Assembly (NCBI GenBank): GCA_958445065.1
Contig: CAUCQW010000013.1
Coordinates: 16,521-80,520 of the forward strand
DNA from: an uncultured Collinsella sp.
GTDB lineage: Bacteria > Actinomycetota > Coriobacteriia > Coriobacteriales > Coriobacteriaceae
DNA length: 64,000 bases
Reading direction: 5' to 3'
A program made the translations under genes and the position numbers. Positions 16,218 to 25,617 of the stretch are shown piece after piece (position 1 is the stretch's first letter; each line of letters opens with the position of its first letter). The notes beneath the pieces were generated by a model. That model was not told the origin of the DNA. It was given only the letters and a program-made list of their open reading frames with translations, and searched no databases.

Positions 16218-17225
16218 ATGCTGTTCGATGTTTGGGGTAGCGATACCCTTATCCACTGGGCCGGCTGGGCCATGGTCTTTATTGGCCTCATCGTGCTCAA
16301 CGAGGTCGGCCGCCGCACCAAGCTGGGCGCGGCAATCATCTTTGGCGTGGCTCCGCTGGCCATGACCATCTATTGCGTCGCCATCGCCGTCGGCGTTTCG
16401 CAGGGTGCCGAGTGGGCGCTCACCAACCCCACTCACGTGTACCAGAACAGCTGGTTCCACTACGCCAAGGTGTACGCGGCGCTGGCCGGTTGCTGGGGCT
16501 TCATTGCCATTAAGTACCAGTGGGGCAAGATCGGCAAGGCGCATTGGTTCCGTGCATGGCCGTTTGTGATCGTCGCCATCAACATCATGATCGCCGTCGT
16601 GTCCGACTTCGAGAGCGCCTATCACTTCTTTGTCCTGGGCCAGTCCACCTGGGTCACCTCCGAGGGTGCCACGCAGCTTGCCGGCTGGAACAACGTGTTC
16701 AACGGCATCGCCGGTCTCATCAACATCTTCTGCATGACCGGCTGGTGGAGCGTCTACGCCTCCGAGGATCAGACCGACATGTTGTGGCCCGACATGACTT
16801 GGGTCTACATCATCGCCTACGATATCTGGAACTTCTGCTACACCTACAACTGCCTGCCCACCCACTCCTGGTTCTGCGGCTTTGCGCTGCTGCTGGCGCC
16901 CACCGTCGCCGCCTTTATCTGGAACAAGGGCGGCTGGATCCAGAACCGCGCCTTTACGCTTGCTATTTGGTGCATGTTTGCCCAGGTGTTCCCGTACTTC
17001 CAGGAGGAGTCCATCTTTGTGACCCACTCCACGCTCGACCCCGGCGCCGCCACCGCGGTCTCGATCGCCGCACTGGTCGCCAACATCGCCGCGATCATCT
17101 ACATCGCCTACCGCGCCAAGAAGCTCGGCCGCAATCCCTACAAGCAGGATGTCTTTGAGGGCACCAGCGATTGGGAGAAGGCTACCGCTCGCCGCGCCAA
17201 GGTGGATTACGCACACGCCGAGTAA
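16218..17225 (+). CDS. Trp-rich multi-pass membrane protein (DUF5692-like)
   Basis: 335 residues with about eight hydrophobic segments, from LIHWAGWAMVFIGLIVLNEV to the SIAALVANIAAIIYIAY helix near the C-terminus. It is rich in Trp and Tyr, with conserved-looking WNNVFNGIAG, WPDMTWVYIIAYDIWNFCYTYNC and THSWFCGF stretches. A GGAG-type ribosome site precedes the ATG. It resembles the DUF5692 proteins of gut anaerobes as I recall them; the function is unknown. It follows the TetR gene by 63 bases and may be co-transcribed and controlled by it. A strong terminator follows. Confidence 0.72.
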   Translation: MLFDVWGSDTLIHWAGWAMVFIGLIVLNEVGRRTKLGAAIIFGVAPLAMTIYCVAIAVGVSQGAEWALTNPTHVYQNSWFHYAKVYAALAGCWGFIAIKYQWGKIGKAHWFRAWPFVIVAINIMIAVVSDFESAYHFFVLGQSTWVTSEGATQLAGWNNVFNGIAGLINIFCMTGWWSVYASEDQTDMLWPDMTWVYIIAYDIWNFCYTYNCLPTHSWFCGFALLLAPTVAAFIWNKGGWIQNRAFTLAIWCMFAQVFPYFQEESIFVTHSTLDPGAATAVSIAALVANIAAIIYIAYRAKKLGRNPYKQDVFEGTSDWEKATARRAKVDYAHAE

Positions 17226-17293
17226 CGCGCTCGCTGCCGTCCGCATTTGGATGTAGGCGCGTCTCTTTGGCTCCGTAATCTCGCGTTATGCGC

Positions 17294-17335
17294 AGCCCCC
17301 GGAAAGCAATTCGTTTGCTTTCCGGGGGCTTTTTG
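17294..17335 (+). terminator. strong intrinsic terminator
   Basis: A 16-bp perfect stem (17294-17309/17315-17330, starting AGCCCCCGG) with a 5-base loop is followed by TTTT. Confidence 0.9.
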
Positions 17336-17467
17336 CTGTCGCGCGTGCATTCATGCACATATTCACAATGTATCGCGCAGATAAAATCGAATTTCCGACT
17401 GCACGCCAGCTCTATGTGACCTTAATTTTGGGTACATTGTTGTCCCGATATTGAGCTTGGGGGATAT

Positions 17468-18955
17468 ATGGAAAATGAGACGAGGGGCCAAGAGGACGCG
17501 GCCCAAGATGCAGCGGCGTGCGCCGAGGCCTTGGAGAGCCTAGACCGGTTTTCGCTGGACGAAGTTGCGTTTGACGAGACAATCGTCGACATGCAGGACG
17601 CGGCGGGCGATGGCATACCGGATACGGGCGACGACGTCGAGGATGCTCGCGATGAAGCCGATGTCGAAAAAGGCGATGACGAGGGCAATGGCCAACCGGA
17701 ACCCAACGCGGGAGATGAGACCTCCCTGCTTGGCGACTTGCCCGTCGACGAATCGCTCACCCGCGAGCTCCCCGGCTTGGGCTCTGCGCCAGTCGTCGAC
17801 GAGACCATCGCCATGGGAGATATTCCCCTGCCGTCCGCTCCCTCGGCACACGAAGCCGAGGTTCGTCATCGTAAGATGTCGCCCAAGCGCCGCAATCTGA
17901 TGGTCGCCGGTGTCGTGGCCGTCGCGCTCGTCGCCGGCGGCGCGGGCTATGCGGCTTGGAACGGATACCAGCAAGAGCAGGCCGCCGTAGTTGCCGCAAA
18001 CGCCCATACCATGATGTCGGTGCAAATTGGCGTACATGCCGCGGGACTCGACTGCTCCACCGGCTCAAAGATCCCCGTGCAGGTGAGTGGCCAGGACTCC
18101 GACGGCTCTTCTGTGAGCGAAACGCTCTACGTTGACGAGCACGGCCGCGGCATCAAACTGCTGCCCGGCGATTACACGCTCTCCATCGCTGCCTCCCCCA
18201 TCGCGGCCGACGGCACCATCTATACCGTCCCGACCACCAAGACGCAGGTCACCGTTAAGAGCGATGGACAGGATTTAAGTGCCCAGGCTGCCTTTAAACT
18301 CAAGGTGCCTTCGGCCGACACGGTAACCGACGACCAGATCGATGCCGCCGCCAAATATGCCGAGGAGGGAGGCGCGAGCTCCGCCGCCACCGCCAAGGTG
18401 CTCCAGCAGGCGGCAACCGCGCGGCGCGACGCCGCCGTCAATGCCCTGAGCGCGCAAAAGGCACAGGCAGCCCGTGATGCCGACGCCCGTCACAAGGCAA
18501 CCGACCTCTACCAGCTCGATATCCCCGTCGAATGGTACGGCAAGGTCGAGACTTGGCAAAATGGCAGCACGCTATGCATCTATCTTGCCGGCGACAGCGA
18601 TACGCCGATTGTGACGCTCGTCGCGGTGCGCGAGGGCGAGAGCTTTACGCCCGATGAGGGCGATACGGTTTTGGGTGCGGCCAATCTAGGCAACGGTTAT
18701 ACCGTCTACGCCAGCGGCCCCGTCTATCCGTACGTGGTGCCCCAGACCATCAACGGGCGCACGCAGAACCCCGTGTCGACCTATCCCATGGACACAGCCA
18801 TTGAGCTTGTCGAGCTTACGACCGGCAACCGCTACACCTACAGCCAGATCAAGAGCGTGCTGGTCGGCAAAGACGGCAAGGCCGACGCTGCCACCAAGCT
18901 CGAATGCGACTACATCGCCCAGATTCTGCTGCCGAGCATCAAGGCCCAGGACTAG
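17468..18955 (+). CDS. membrane-anchored protein with acidic cytoplasmic tail
   Basis: 495 residues of unknown family. Residues 1-135 are very acidic and low in structure, with three similar short motifs containing DET or VDE (FDETIVDM, VDESLTREL, VDETIAMGD). A basic KMSPKRR stretch precedes a single transmembrane helix (about 143-165), so the acidic part is inside. Outside is a strand-rich region (about 180-285), an Ala-rich helical part (about 290-345) and a C-terminal domain ending in LPSIKAQD. The start follows a GGGGG ribosome site. It is probably a single-pass sensor or envelope protein; no function can be assigned. Confidence 0.75.
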   Translation: MENETRGQEDAAQDAAACAEALESLDRFSLDEVAFDETIVDMQDAAGDGIPDTGDDVEDARDEADVEKGDDEGNGQPEPNAGDETSLLGDLPVDESLTRELPGLGSAPVVDETIAMGDIPLPSAPSAHEAEVRHRKMSPKRRNLMVAGVVAVALVAGGAGYAAWNGYQQEQAAVVAANAHTMMSVQIGVHAAGLDCSTGSKIPVQVSGQDSDGSSVSETLYVDEHGRGIKLLPGDYTLSIAASPIAADGTIYTVPTTKTQVTVKSDGQDLSAQAAFKLKVPSADTVTDDQIDAAAKYAEEGGASSAATAKVLQQAATARRDAAVNALSAQKAQAARDADARHKATDLYQLDIPVEWYGKVETWQNGSTLCIYLAGDSDTPIVTLVAVREGESFTPDEGDTVLGAANLGNGYTVYASGPVYPYVVPQTINGRTQNPVSTYPMDTAIELVELTTGNRYTYSQIKSVLVGKDGKADAATKLECDYIAQILLPSIKAQD

Positions 18956-18990
18956 CCGGGCGCATCATGGTACTCCCCAACCGTGATGAA

Positions 18991-19012
18991 GGGGCCAGGA
19001 GGTCCTGGCCCC
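18991..19012. terminator. hairpin between convergent genes
   Basis: GGGGCCAGGA/TCCTGGCCCC forms a compact stem between the convergent ends of the anchored protein and the ATPase. There is no strong T-run on either strand. Confidence 0.45.
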
Positions 19013-19028
19013 ACAGATCCGTAGATGA

Positions 19029-20381
19029 TTAGGCAAGGAGCCACTTCCATGCGGGCACAGCGTGTACCACACCGTGTTCACATGGAATATCGGCCTGTTC
19101 ATCCATAGTAACGATTACCGACTCGCCAAGATCAAACTGGGCCATCGAGGCATCGAGGGCTGCAATTTCGCGTTCGCGCGTTTTCTCGCTTGCCATATCC
19201 ACACTCACCTGAGTCAGGCTATAAGCCTGCATGAGAAGTGCATCCCCAGCCACAAAGTCAACCTCATGGCTTTTATTCTTCTCCTTGACCAGTAGGCGGC
19301 AGACCGAACCGACCCGCACCGCAGGAGTCCTTCTTCTGAGCGCATTGAACACCGCAGTCTCGAGCCTCTGGCCCTGGTCCAATGCCGATGCGGGAGAGAA
19401 TGCTCCAAACATCGCAGGATCGACAGCGTAGACTTTAGACGCAGACCGCGTATTATTTGCAAGTGAACGCGTAAACTCCGGCACAGAAAACAGCAGGTAG
19501 GCGTCCTCGTAATACTCAAGTAAGTCGCTGAGCGAATTACGACTGACGGGTATCTGCCTGCTCTTGAACTCGTTGTACACCTTGTTCACCGACAGCTCTC
19601 GTCCCGAAGATGCCATACACCGCGTCAGAAACAGTGAGGCCAAACGAGGGCTCTTGACGTCGTAACGCTCCACAACGTCCATAGCGACCGTTCGCGACGC
19701 ATATTCCTGTAGCAGCTGAATCGCGTCTGCGGGCGTCTGCTCAAGTGTCGCGATGAATCCCCCTCGCTCGAGATATCCGACCAGATGGTGTCGGAGCAAC
19801 GCTGCAGCGCTTGAGGAGAAGGGCGCGTTCGACTCAGGAACGCTCCCCGTCTTATATCGGACGTATTCCGAAAAACTCAACGGAAAAAGCTCTCGCACAA
19901 GAGAACGGCCCCTGAACTCGCTCTTAAGTTCTGAGGACAGCATCTTAGAAGAAGATCCCGTCACGTAAACGGTCGCCTTCTCCGTATCGACCACGCGTCG
20001 CAGAAACGCACCCCATTCGGGTATTTCCTGGATCTCGTCAAAGAAAAGGTAGGCGCCCTCGCCTCGAGCAGCAGGATATAGTGCATAGAATGTATCGAGC
20101 ACGTCCGCTAGTAGCGATGGCTCATACGGACGCAAGCGCTCATCCTCAAAATTGAAATATAGCATCCGGTCAAGCTCGACGCCTTGGCCCTGAAGCCGCC
20201 GTATCTCCTGATACAGGCGATACGTCTTTCCACAACGACGGGCGCCCACAATCACATATACGATGTTGTCGCGCTTTGGCTCCTGCGGGTTGCCCAGATC
20301 AAGGTCGCGCTCAAAGACCTGCGGAATCCCCTGTTGCTCAAAGTCCTTTATTTTTTGAGCCACCAAGTCGTTGAATGCCAT
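19029..20381 (-). CDS. ATPase with DUF4143 C-terminal domain
   Basis: 450 residues. The Walker A motif VGARRCGKT sits near residue 45 and the Walker B FFDEIQEI near residue 115. The VYVTGSSSKMLSSE stretch is typical of the AAA_14/DUF4143 family of prokaryotic ATPases. The C-terminal half resembles DUF4143, with a nuclease-like KSHEVDFVAGDALLMQAYSLTQVS segment. The role of these proteins is unknown; some are mobile or defence-linked. The ATG follows GGAG, and a 25-bp perfect inverted repeat begins immediately upstream of that site. It stands alone between a convergent gene and the second PTS region. Confidence 0.88.
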   Translation of the reverse strand: MAFNDLVAQKIKDFEQQGIPQVFERDLDLGNPQEPKRDNIVYVIVGARRCGKTYRLYQEIRRLQGQGVELDRMLYFNFEDERLRPYEPSLLADVLDTFYALYPAARGEGAYLFFDEIQEIPEWGAFLRRVVDTEKATVYVTGSSSKMLSSELKSEFRGRSLVRELFPLSFSEYVRYKTGSVPESNAPFSSSAAALLRHHLVGYLERGGFIATLEQTPADAIQLLQEYASRTVAMDVVERYDVKSPRLASLFLTRCMASSGRELSVNKVYNEFKSRQIPVSRNSLSDLLEYYEDAYLLFSVPEFTRSLANNTRSASKVYAVDPAMFGAFSPASALDQGQRLETAVFNALRRRTPAVRVGSVCRLLVKEKNKSHEVDFVAGDALLMQAYSLTQVSVDMASEKTREREIAALDASMAQFDLGESVIVTMDEQADIPCEHGVVHAVPAWKWLLA

Positions 20382-20389
20382 AATTCTCC

Positions 20390-20449
20390 AATCTTGCTCT
20401 CCTGCTAATCAAGATTATAACGATTCTTGATTAGCAGGAGAGCAAGATT
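20390..20449. promoter_or_regulatory. 25-bp perfect inverted repeat upstream of the ATPase
   Basis: Arms 20390-20414 and 20425-20449 are perfect inverse complements (core GCTAATCAAGA/TCTTGATTAGC) around a 10-base AT-rich centre. A further TATCTTGATTAAT copy follows at 20456-20468. The left arm ends at the ribosome site, so the structure could block translation in the mRNA or be a repressor site in DNA. Confidence 0.7.
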
Positions 20450-20588
20450 ATGCGTATCTTGATTAATGGATAAGCAAGTTTTCTATTAGTGGCCCCTCCC
20501 GGAGGATATCGAGCGGCCGAGGGGGCAGGCATGAACGCCTCTAGCCGAAAACAAAGTAGCTAAAAAAGCCCCGTCCCAAATCAGCTAC

Positions 20589-20756
20589 TTAACGCCAGGG
20601 GTCGGCTTCGAAGAGGGGCTCGCGCTCGGGGCGACGATCGCTATAAGGATCGTAGCCGTCGTCATCCTCGTTCTCGGCACGAATGTAGGGATCGGTGGGC
20701 TTTTTCGTCTCCCTCTTCTCGCGCAGGGGCTGCTTGCACTCGTCCTTGCTATCCAT
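20589..20756 (-). CDS. small charged hypothetical protein
   Basis: 55 residues from the ATG at 20756, which follows GGAAAGGTG. The in-frame upstream extension lacks a ribosome site. The content is highly charged and Asp/Glu/Arg/Pro-rich, with no predicted hydrophobic segment. It ends in PLFEADPWR. The family is not recognised. Small size and disorder leave its function open. Confidence 0.55.
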   Translation of the reverse strand: MDSKDECKQPLREKRETKKPTDPYIRAENEDDDGYDPYSDRRPEREPLFEADPWR

Positions 20757-20926
20757 GGCATGCACCTTTCCGTGTGGCTTGAATTCCATTCTTACACTAT
20801 GACTGATTACGGCCATCGTAATGCATGGATACCGCGGGATGCGGTATCCAGAGCGCACACGTGCTTACGAATCGTCTACGCGTATCGGCGCAGACAGTGT
20901 ATACATTGCTTTAAACCCAACGCAAG

Positions 20927-20961
20927 CCCGCCCGAGCGCACCTTAGGCACACTCGGGCGGG
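20927..20961 (-). terminator. hairpin at the end of PTS operon 2
   Basis: A 10-bp perfect stem, CCCGCCCGAG/CTCGGGCGGG, lies 28 bases past the IID stop. There is no long T-run. Confidence 0.55.
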
Positions 20962-20988
20962 TAAACATCGTCTTGAAACTTGCAGCAA

Positions 20989-21849
20989 CTAGCAAATCCC
21001 CGTCAGGCCAAGCACCAGGCCAATGATCATGGTGCCGATAATGATCCAGTTCACGTTGGTGTTCTTCTTGAGCAGCTTGAAACAACCCAGGGTGTACAGC
21101 AGCGGAATCAGGCCGATGAAGATCGTATCGAGATACGTCTGGATCATGACCGGATCGCCCTCGGGCATCGGAATTGAGATCGCGCAGTTGAACTTAACGA
21201 ACGAGGCAGCCATGGCGCCGATCATCAGCAGGCCGAGCGTGCTTGAGAGTTTGGTTACAATACCCATCAAGCCGCTCTCGTAGATCTTGGTGATGAAGCT
21301 CGAACCGACGCGATACCCAAGAACCGTCAGCACCCAACGCGTAATCCACGACGGAATGTTGTAAATGAGCAGAAACGCGATCGGACCCAGAAGCGATCCG
21401 TTCTGAGAGCACAGCGCCATACCGACCGAGGCCGCGATAACACGGATAACGCCCCAGAAGATTGCATCGCCGATGCCCGACATGGGACCCATGAGCGAAG
21501 CTTTGACCGAGTCGATCGAATGCGTATCGAAATCAGGCTCGGCCGCGTTCTCCTTCTCCATCGAGGCAACAAGGCCCATGCAGAACGTACCGACATTTGA
21601 CGTGATGTTATACCAGGTCGAATGGCGTACCAGGGCATCGCGACGCTGTTCTTTATCCGGGTAGAAACGCTCGATGGCAGGCCAGATGGACCACATGAAG
21701 CCTGAAGCGCCTCCGCGAGCGCCGCCGCCGTAATGGGCAAAGACGTTGAACGAGTGGAAGAAGATGCCGCGCAGCATCTTACGGTCTTCAGCGGAAAGAT
21801 CCTTAGTGGAGATGCTGATCTTCTCGCTTGCGGTATCGGTGGTACTCAT
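20989..21849 (-). CDS. PTS mannose-family enzyme IID (second system)
   Basis: 286 residues with the IID signatures FHSFNVFAHYGGGARGGASGFMWSIWPAIERFY, then SLMGPMSGIGDAIFWGVIRVIAA and membrane helices to the C-terminus. The usual opening motif differs from the first system, which suggests another substrate. It overlaps the frameshifted IIC stop by four bases. The IIB, IIA and aldolase genes upstream complete the operon. Its own frame is intact. Confidence 0.9.
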   Translation of the reverse strand: MSTTDTASEKISISTKDLSAEDRKMLRGIFFHSFNVFAHYGGGARGGASGFMWSIWPAIERFYPDKEQRRDALVRHSTWYNITSNVGTFCMGLVASMEKENAAEPDFDTHSIDSVKASLMGPMSGIGDAIFWGVIRVIAASVGMALCSQNGSLLGPIAFLLIYNIPSWITRWVLTVLGYRVGSSFITKIYESGLMGIVTKLSSTLGLLMIGAMAASFVKFNCAISIPMPEGDPVMIQTYLDTIFIGLIPLLYTLGCFKLLKKNTNVNWIIIGTMIIGLVLGLTGIC

Positions 21850-22672
21850 GCGAAGAAATCCTCCTCTTCGAGCTCGGCGACGGACTGGGCACCAGCTGCG
21901 ACGCCCGATTCGCGCAAGGCCTTAATCTGGTTGCGCAGGTCGAGATTTTCAAGGTCACGCAGGGCCGTAACGACCAAGATCACTGCACCGACGGCGGCAA
22001 TTGCGACCATGGGCATGTTGAGATATTGGAAGAGCACGAAGCCGAGCAGGAAATAAATTGCAATCTTGTTATCCCAGAGCATGCGCAGAAGTAGCGCCAT
22101 GCCCACGGCGGGAAGCAGGCCGGATGCAGCATTGAACCCGTTCAGGACCGCCTGCGGCACCATATTCATAAGCTGCGATGCCGGCTCGGCACCGACCCAC
22201 ACCGCCAAAAACGTCGGGATGGCGAATAGACCGTTCATGACTACGGCGCCGCCAAAATGGCAGATGAAGAGCTTCTTACTGTCACCCGAGTTCGCGGCCC
22301 AATCAATAACAGGAGCCCAGAAAGACATGAGCACGTTGAGAACGAGCGAGTAGATGATGTTCGCAAAATAGCCGCAGCCACCGCGAGCGGAATCGCTACG
22401 CCCTGCTCCATGCCAGACACGACCACGAAGCACACAGCGAGCACCGTTCCTGCCACCGTATCAGCCGAAGTCGCACCGCCCACGTTGACGCTTCCGATGA
22501 AAATAGCCTGGAGCGCAGCACCGATGATAATGCCTGCGGTAACATCGCCAAAGATAATGCCCGCCACAAGACCCACGCCCAGGGGCTGGTCAATCATGGG
22601 CTGTCCAAACGCCCATTGGACGAAATAGCAGATAAAAGCTGCCAAATATGCCAAGAGCGCAGTCGTCAGCAT
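21846..22672 (-). pseudogene. PTS mannose-family enzyme IIC, interrupted by a frameshift
   Basis: Two overlapping frames together encode a full IIC of about 275 residues. The first frame runs normally from the ATG at 22672 through GGATSADTVAGTV to GVAIPLAVAAAI. It then leaves the family pattern at a T-run on the minus strand (AAAA at 22365-22368 on the plus strand). The second frame continues at once with FANIIYSLVLNVLMSFW and runs to the EEEDFFA end. Adding one T to the run would restore one protein. Options are a real single-base loss, a sequencing error at the homopolymer, or slippage that permits some full protein. The intact neighbours argue that the operon was recently functional. Confidence 0.85.
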
Positions 22673-22684
22673 ATCAATCCCTCC

Positions 22685-23182
22685 TTAGAGCTTTGCCAGC
22701 AGGTCGGAAACCTTGACCTTACCGTCTGTAACGCCGACCTGATGAAACACCGGCAGATCTTGCTCACACAGCTCGCGCGCTGCAGCCACCTCGTCTGGAT
22801 TGAGCGTTACACCCGTTGTCAGCAGCACCTTGGCTGCATCGTCGCTTCGATCGAAGCGGCCGACATTCGCAACGTTCACGCTGCCGATCCTACCGGGAGC
22901 CCCTTTCACTAGTTTGAGTGCATCGGCGATGTTCCCAGTAAGGGCGAAGATGCGCATCTCGCCCGCACGCGGATCGTTAGCAATCTTGATAGCGTCGTCT
23001 ATTGTACGGATGAGAAGCTTCTGCCCACTCGGGCAAGCCATCTTGAGCGTCGACGACTGGGTTTCATTTTGGGCCGCAGCGTCATTCGCGACTAAAATAC
23101 CCTTGGTGCTCAGCTCCTTTCCCCACATGAGCGTGACCTGTCCGTGAACCAGGCGGTCATCCACTCGCAGCTGAACGATCAT
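22685..23182 (-). CDS. PTS mannose-family enzyme IIB
   Basis: 165 residues, a separate IIB protein. His13 in VDDRLVHGQ is the phosphorylation site. The family pattern VTLMWGKEL and NDAAAQNE follows. It carries phosphate from IIA to the sugar at IIC/IID. It lies between IIA and IIC on the minus strand. Confidence 0.92.
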   Translation of the reverse strand: MIVQLRVDDRLVHGQVTLMWGKELSTKGILVANDAAAQNETQSSTLKMACPSGQKLLIRTIDDAIKIANDPRAGEMRIFALTGNIADALKLVKGAPGRIGSVNVANVGRFDRSDDAAKVLLTTGVTLNPDEVAAARELCEQDLPVFHQVGVTDGKVKVSDLLAKL

Positions 23183-23229
23183 TTCGTTCTCCTTTCGTCT
23201 TCGCTCCGCCCGCCAAAGCGGACCACTTC

Positions 23230-23652
23230 CTATCCAAAGAAATCGTCATCGGTATCTGTCGCCCCGCCTGCCCGCAGGACCACACGCCGCATGGAGGTCG
23301 ATGCCTGCGCGATTACGCTGTCGATATACTCGGGCGTGAACGCCTCGCCCGTAATCAGGCATTCGAGAATTAACGCGATGTTGAAACCGGTCACATGTAC
23401 GATGCCGTGCTTTTCCGGCTGCATGGCCGTAACCATGTTGCAGACGCTCCCGCCCAAAAGATCGGTAACGATCAACGCATCGTCCTCTGGCCTCACGCCA
23501 TCGATAAACTCTGCGATCTGCTCATTGGGATCCGATTCGTCCACATAGCAATCAACGACGGTTATGGCGCTATCATCATGAAGCAGCACCTCAGCCACAC
23601 TTTTGACGCCACTTGCTAGGCGTCCGTGGGTTGCAACTAAAATTTTCTTCAT
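23230..23652 (-). CDS. PTS mannose-family enzyme IIA
   Basis: 140 residues from the ATG at 23652 (AAGGGG ribosome site six bases before); the longer frame lacks support. His8 in VATHGRLA is the likely phosphorylation site. DLLGGSVCNMV is typical of the IIA domain fold. The C-terminal acidic tail ends in DTDDDFFG. It accepts phosphate from HPr and passes it to IIB. Confidence 0.9.
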   Translation of the reverse strand: MKKILVATHGRLASGVKSVAEVLLHDDSAITVVDCYVDESDPNEQIAEFIDGVRPEDDALIVTDLLGGSVCNMVTAMQPEKHGIVHVTGFNIALILECLITGEAFTPEYIDSVIAQASTSMRRVVLRAGGATDTDDDFFG

Positions 23653-23662
23653 AGCACACCCC

Positions 23663-24550
23663 TTAAGCCAAAGGAGCCGCGCCATTGGCGAATACTCGCA
23701 CGACATGCTCGAATGTGCTGCGCAGGCTCTCGAACGCGACTGCCGTCATATCGTGCCAATAGATCGGAGCATCCGGATGTCCCTCAGTCTTTTCATCAAC
23801 CATGGCGCGCACGGCATCGCCGGCATATTTAACGCCATACGTGTAGTAGTTAATCTTGCGGATGCCGGCATTGATGGCACGAGCGTAATCCTCGTCGGAA
23901 ACACCGGAGCCACCGTGCATGACAAGTGGCACGTTCACACAGCTGCGAATGTCGGTCAGAACGTCAATGTTCAAATGGGGCTCGCCCTTATACAGGCCGT
24001 GCACCGTTCCGAACGAGCAGGCCAGGATATCGAGCCCCGTGGACTCAACGAAGTCACGCGCCTGGTCAGGATCGGTATAGATGGCGCCCGCCTCTTCCGC
24101 CGTGGACCCAGCATCAGGATCGCCACCCTCACGCGACCCCATAGAACCAAGTTCGCACTCAAGGCCTGCACCAAAGTCGGCGCACATCTGGGCAGCGTAC
24201 TGGGAAAGCTCAACATTACGTTCGTAGGAAAGTGCAGAACCGTCGAACATGACGCCCGTGAAACCGAGCTCCAACGCACGACGAGCATAGGATAGATTCT
24301 CACAATGATCCAGATTCAGGCAGATATGCGCACTCGAGCGCTCAGCCAGTGCTGTAACCAGCGGAGCCACCACGTCAATCGGCACCAGCGACTCGTGAAC
24401 CTCGGCATGCTGGATGATAATCGGATAACCTGTTTCCTCCGCCACGTCCACAGCGGCGCGGACGGCCTCAAGACTCGCGGAATTTACTGCAGCGACCGCC
24501 ATATTGTTCTGTTCGGCGATGTTGCAGATATCTCTCATACTGACGAGCAT
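23663..24550 (-). CDS. class II fructose/tagatose-bisphosphate aldolase family
   Basis: 295 residues from the ATG at 24550, five bases after AAAGGAG. Class II zinc aldolase features are visible: NLDHCENL (zinc His and catalytic Asp region), DGSALSYERNVE, GLECELGSMG, and the zinc ligands in GTVHGLY and VMHGGSG. It cleaves a ketose bisphosphate such as fructose- or tagatose-1,6-bisphosphate. It is the first gene of the second mannose-family PTS operon, implying that the imported phosphosugar is phosphorylated again and split, possibly by a kinase elsewhere. A DeoR regulator is divergent. Confidence 0.88.
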   Translation of the reverse strand: MLVSMRDICNIAEQNNMAVAAVNSASLEAVRAAVDVAEETGYPIIIQHAEVHESLVPIDVVAPLVTALAERSSAHICLNLDHCENLSYARRALELGFTGVMFDGSALSYERNVELSQYAAQMCADFGAGLECELGSMGSREGGDPDAGSTAEEAGAIYTDPDQARDFVESTGLDILACSFGTVHGLYKGEPHLNIDVLTDIRSCVNVPLVMHGGSGVSDEDYARAINAGIRKINYYTYGVKYAGDAVRAMVDEKTEGHPDAPIYWHDMTAVAFESLRSTFEHVVRVFANGAAPLA

Positions 24551-24625
24551 CTGTTCTCCTTTCCTCAGGCAGACCATCGCTGTTTGGCTTTCTCCAAACG
24601 CAACATTTTGCGAGTTCATTATATT

Positions 24626-24727
24626 GCGTTTTGTTTTGCTTTGTTTCGGAATTGACGTCTGCTACCGCGAACGGTCGAAAACCTGCCCCGAACGTTCGAT
24701 ATGTTTTGTTTAGAGTTGTTTTATTTC
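24626..24727. promoter_or_regulatory. DeoR operator region
   Basis: Two T-rich blocks, GCGTTTTGTTTTGCTTTG (24626-24643, continuing TTTC) and TTTTGTTTAGAGTTGTTTTA (24704-24723), resemble DeoR-family operator repeats. Between them are CGAACGGTCG (24668-24677) and the palindrome CGAACGTTCG (24689-24698). The region lies between the divergent aldolase and DeoR genes. Confidence 0.55.
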
Positions 24728-24799
24728 ATTTCAGGAATTGTTGTTCTGGTAAAACTGAAGGTAACAAGCCTTGTCCCACAACAAGCCCTGGGAGTTCTT

Positions 24800-25588
24800 A
24801 TGAGTGAACCACGTCCCTATTACCTGGAAGAACGGCAGGAAGAAATACTCGACTTACTCAATGCGAACAGCACTGTTCGCATTGTTGACCTCAGCGAGCG
24901 CTTCGGTGTTTCGGAAGCGACCATTCGAAAGGATATGCGGGCTCTCGAAGGCAGAGGACTTCTCAGGCGAACCCATGGCGGCGCGATCTTACCGAACCCC
25001 AATTCTCGCGAACTTTCGTTTGAAGACGCTTCTTCGACGGCCCAAGACGAAAAACGCCGCATCGGTTACGCTGCGGCGAAAATGGTGCGCGACGGCGACA
25101 CGTTCTTTCTTCAATCGGGAACAACAACGGGCTGCATGCTACGCGCTCTCAAGGGCCGCAAGAATCTCACGGTTCTCACGAACGACCTATCTCACGCGAT
25201 ACTTGCCGAAGAATTGCTGGTGGACAGCGAGGTCATTCTCCTGGGCGGACAACTGAGATTTGGCTATCACTACACACAGGGCAACGAGACTATCCGGCTG
25301 CTTAACGAGTACTTTGTTCCCACTGCTTTCATGGGAACCAATACCTTCTCGTTTTCAAAAGGATTTATGGCGCATCGATTGGAGCAGGCGAACATGGTGA
25401 GCGCCATCGCGAACGCTGCCGACCGACGCATAACCCTCATGGACTCATCGAAAATCGGCGTCATCGGCTTGGTTCACGCCCTTGACCTCAATGAGATTAA
25501 CTGCCTGATCACCGACACCGGCGTCGATGCGGACACGAGGCAGCGACTTGCCGAGCTTGCCCCCAACTTGGAGATCATCTACGCCTAG
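24800..25588 (+). CDS. DeoR-family regulator of the adjacent PTS/aldolase operon
   Basis: 262 residues from the ATG at 24800, five bases after GGGAG; the longer frame upstream is non-coding promoter DNA. The N-terminal helix-turn-helix shows the DeoR signature (RQEEILDLLN, then VRIVDLSERFGVSEATIRKDMRALEGRGLLRRTHGGA). The C-terminal sensor domain (SGTTTGCMLRAL, then TVLTNDLSHAILAEEL) binds sugar phosphates in this family. It is divergent from the aldolase operon, so it probably controls that operon. A terminator hairpin follows. Confidence 0.9.
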   Translation: MSEPRPYYLEERQEEILDLLNANSTVRIVDLSERFGVSEATIRKDMRALEGRGLLRRTHGGAILPNPNSRELSFEDASSTAQDEKRRIGYAAAKMVRDGDTFFLQSGTTTGCMLRALKGRKNLTVLTNDLSHAILAEELLVDSEVILLGGQLRFGYHYTQGNETIRLLNEYFVPTAFMGTNTFSFSKGFMAHRLEQANMVSAIANAADRRITLMDSSKIGVIGLVHALDLNEINCLITDTGVDADTRQRLAELAPNLEIIYA

Positions 25589-25617
25589 ACTGCCCGGCAC
25601 ATTCGACGCAGCATGAA

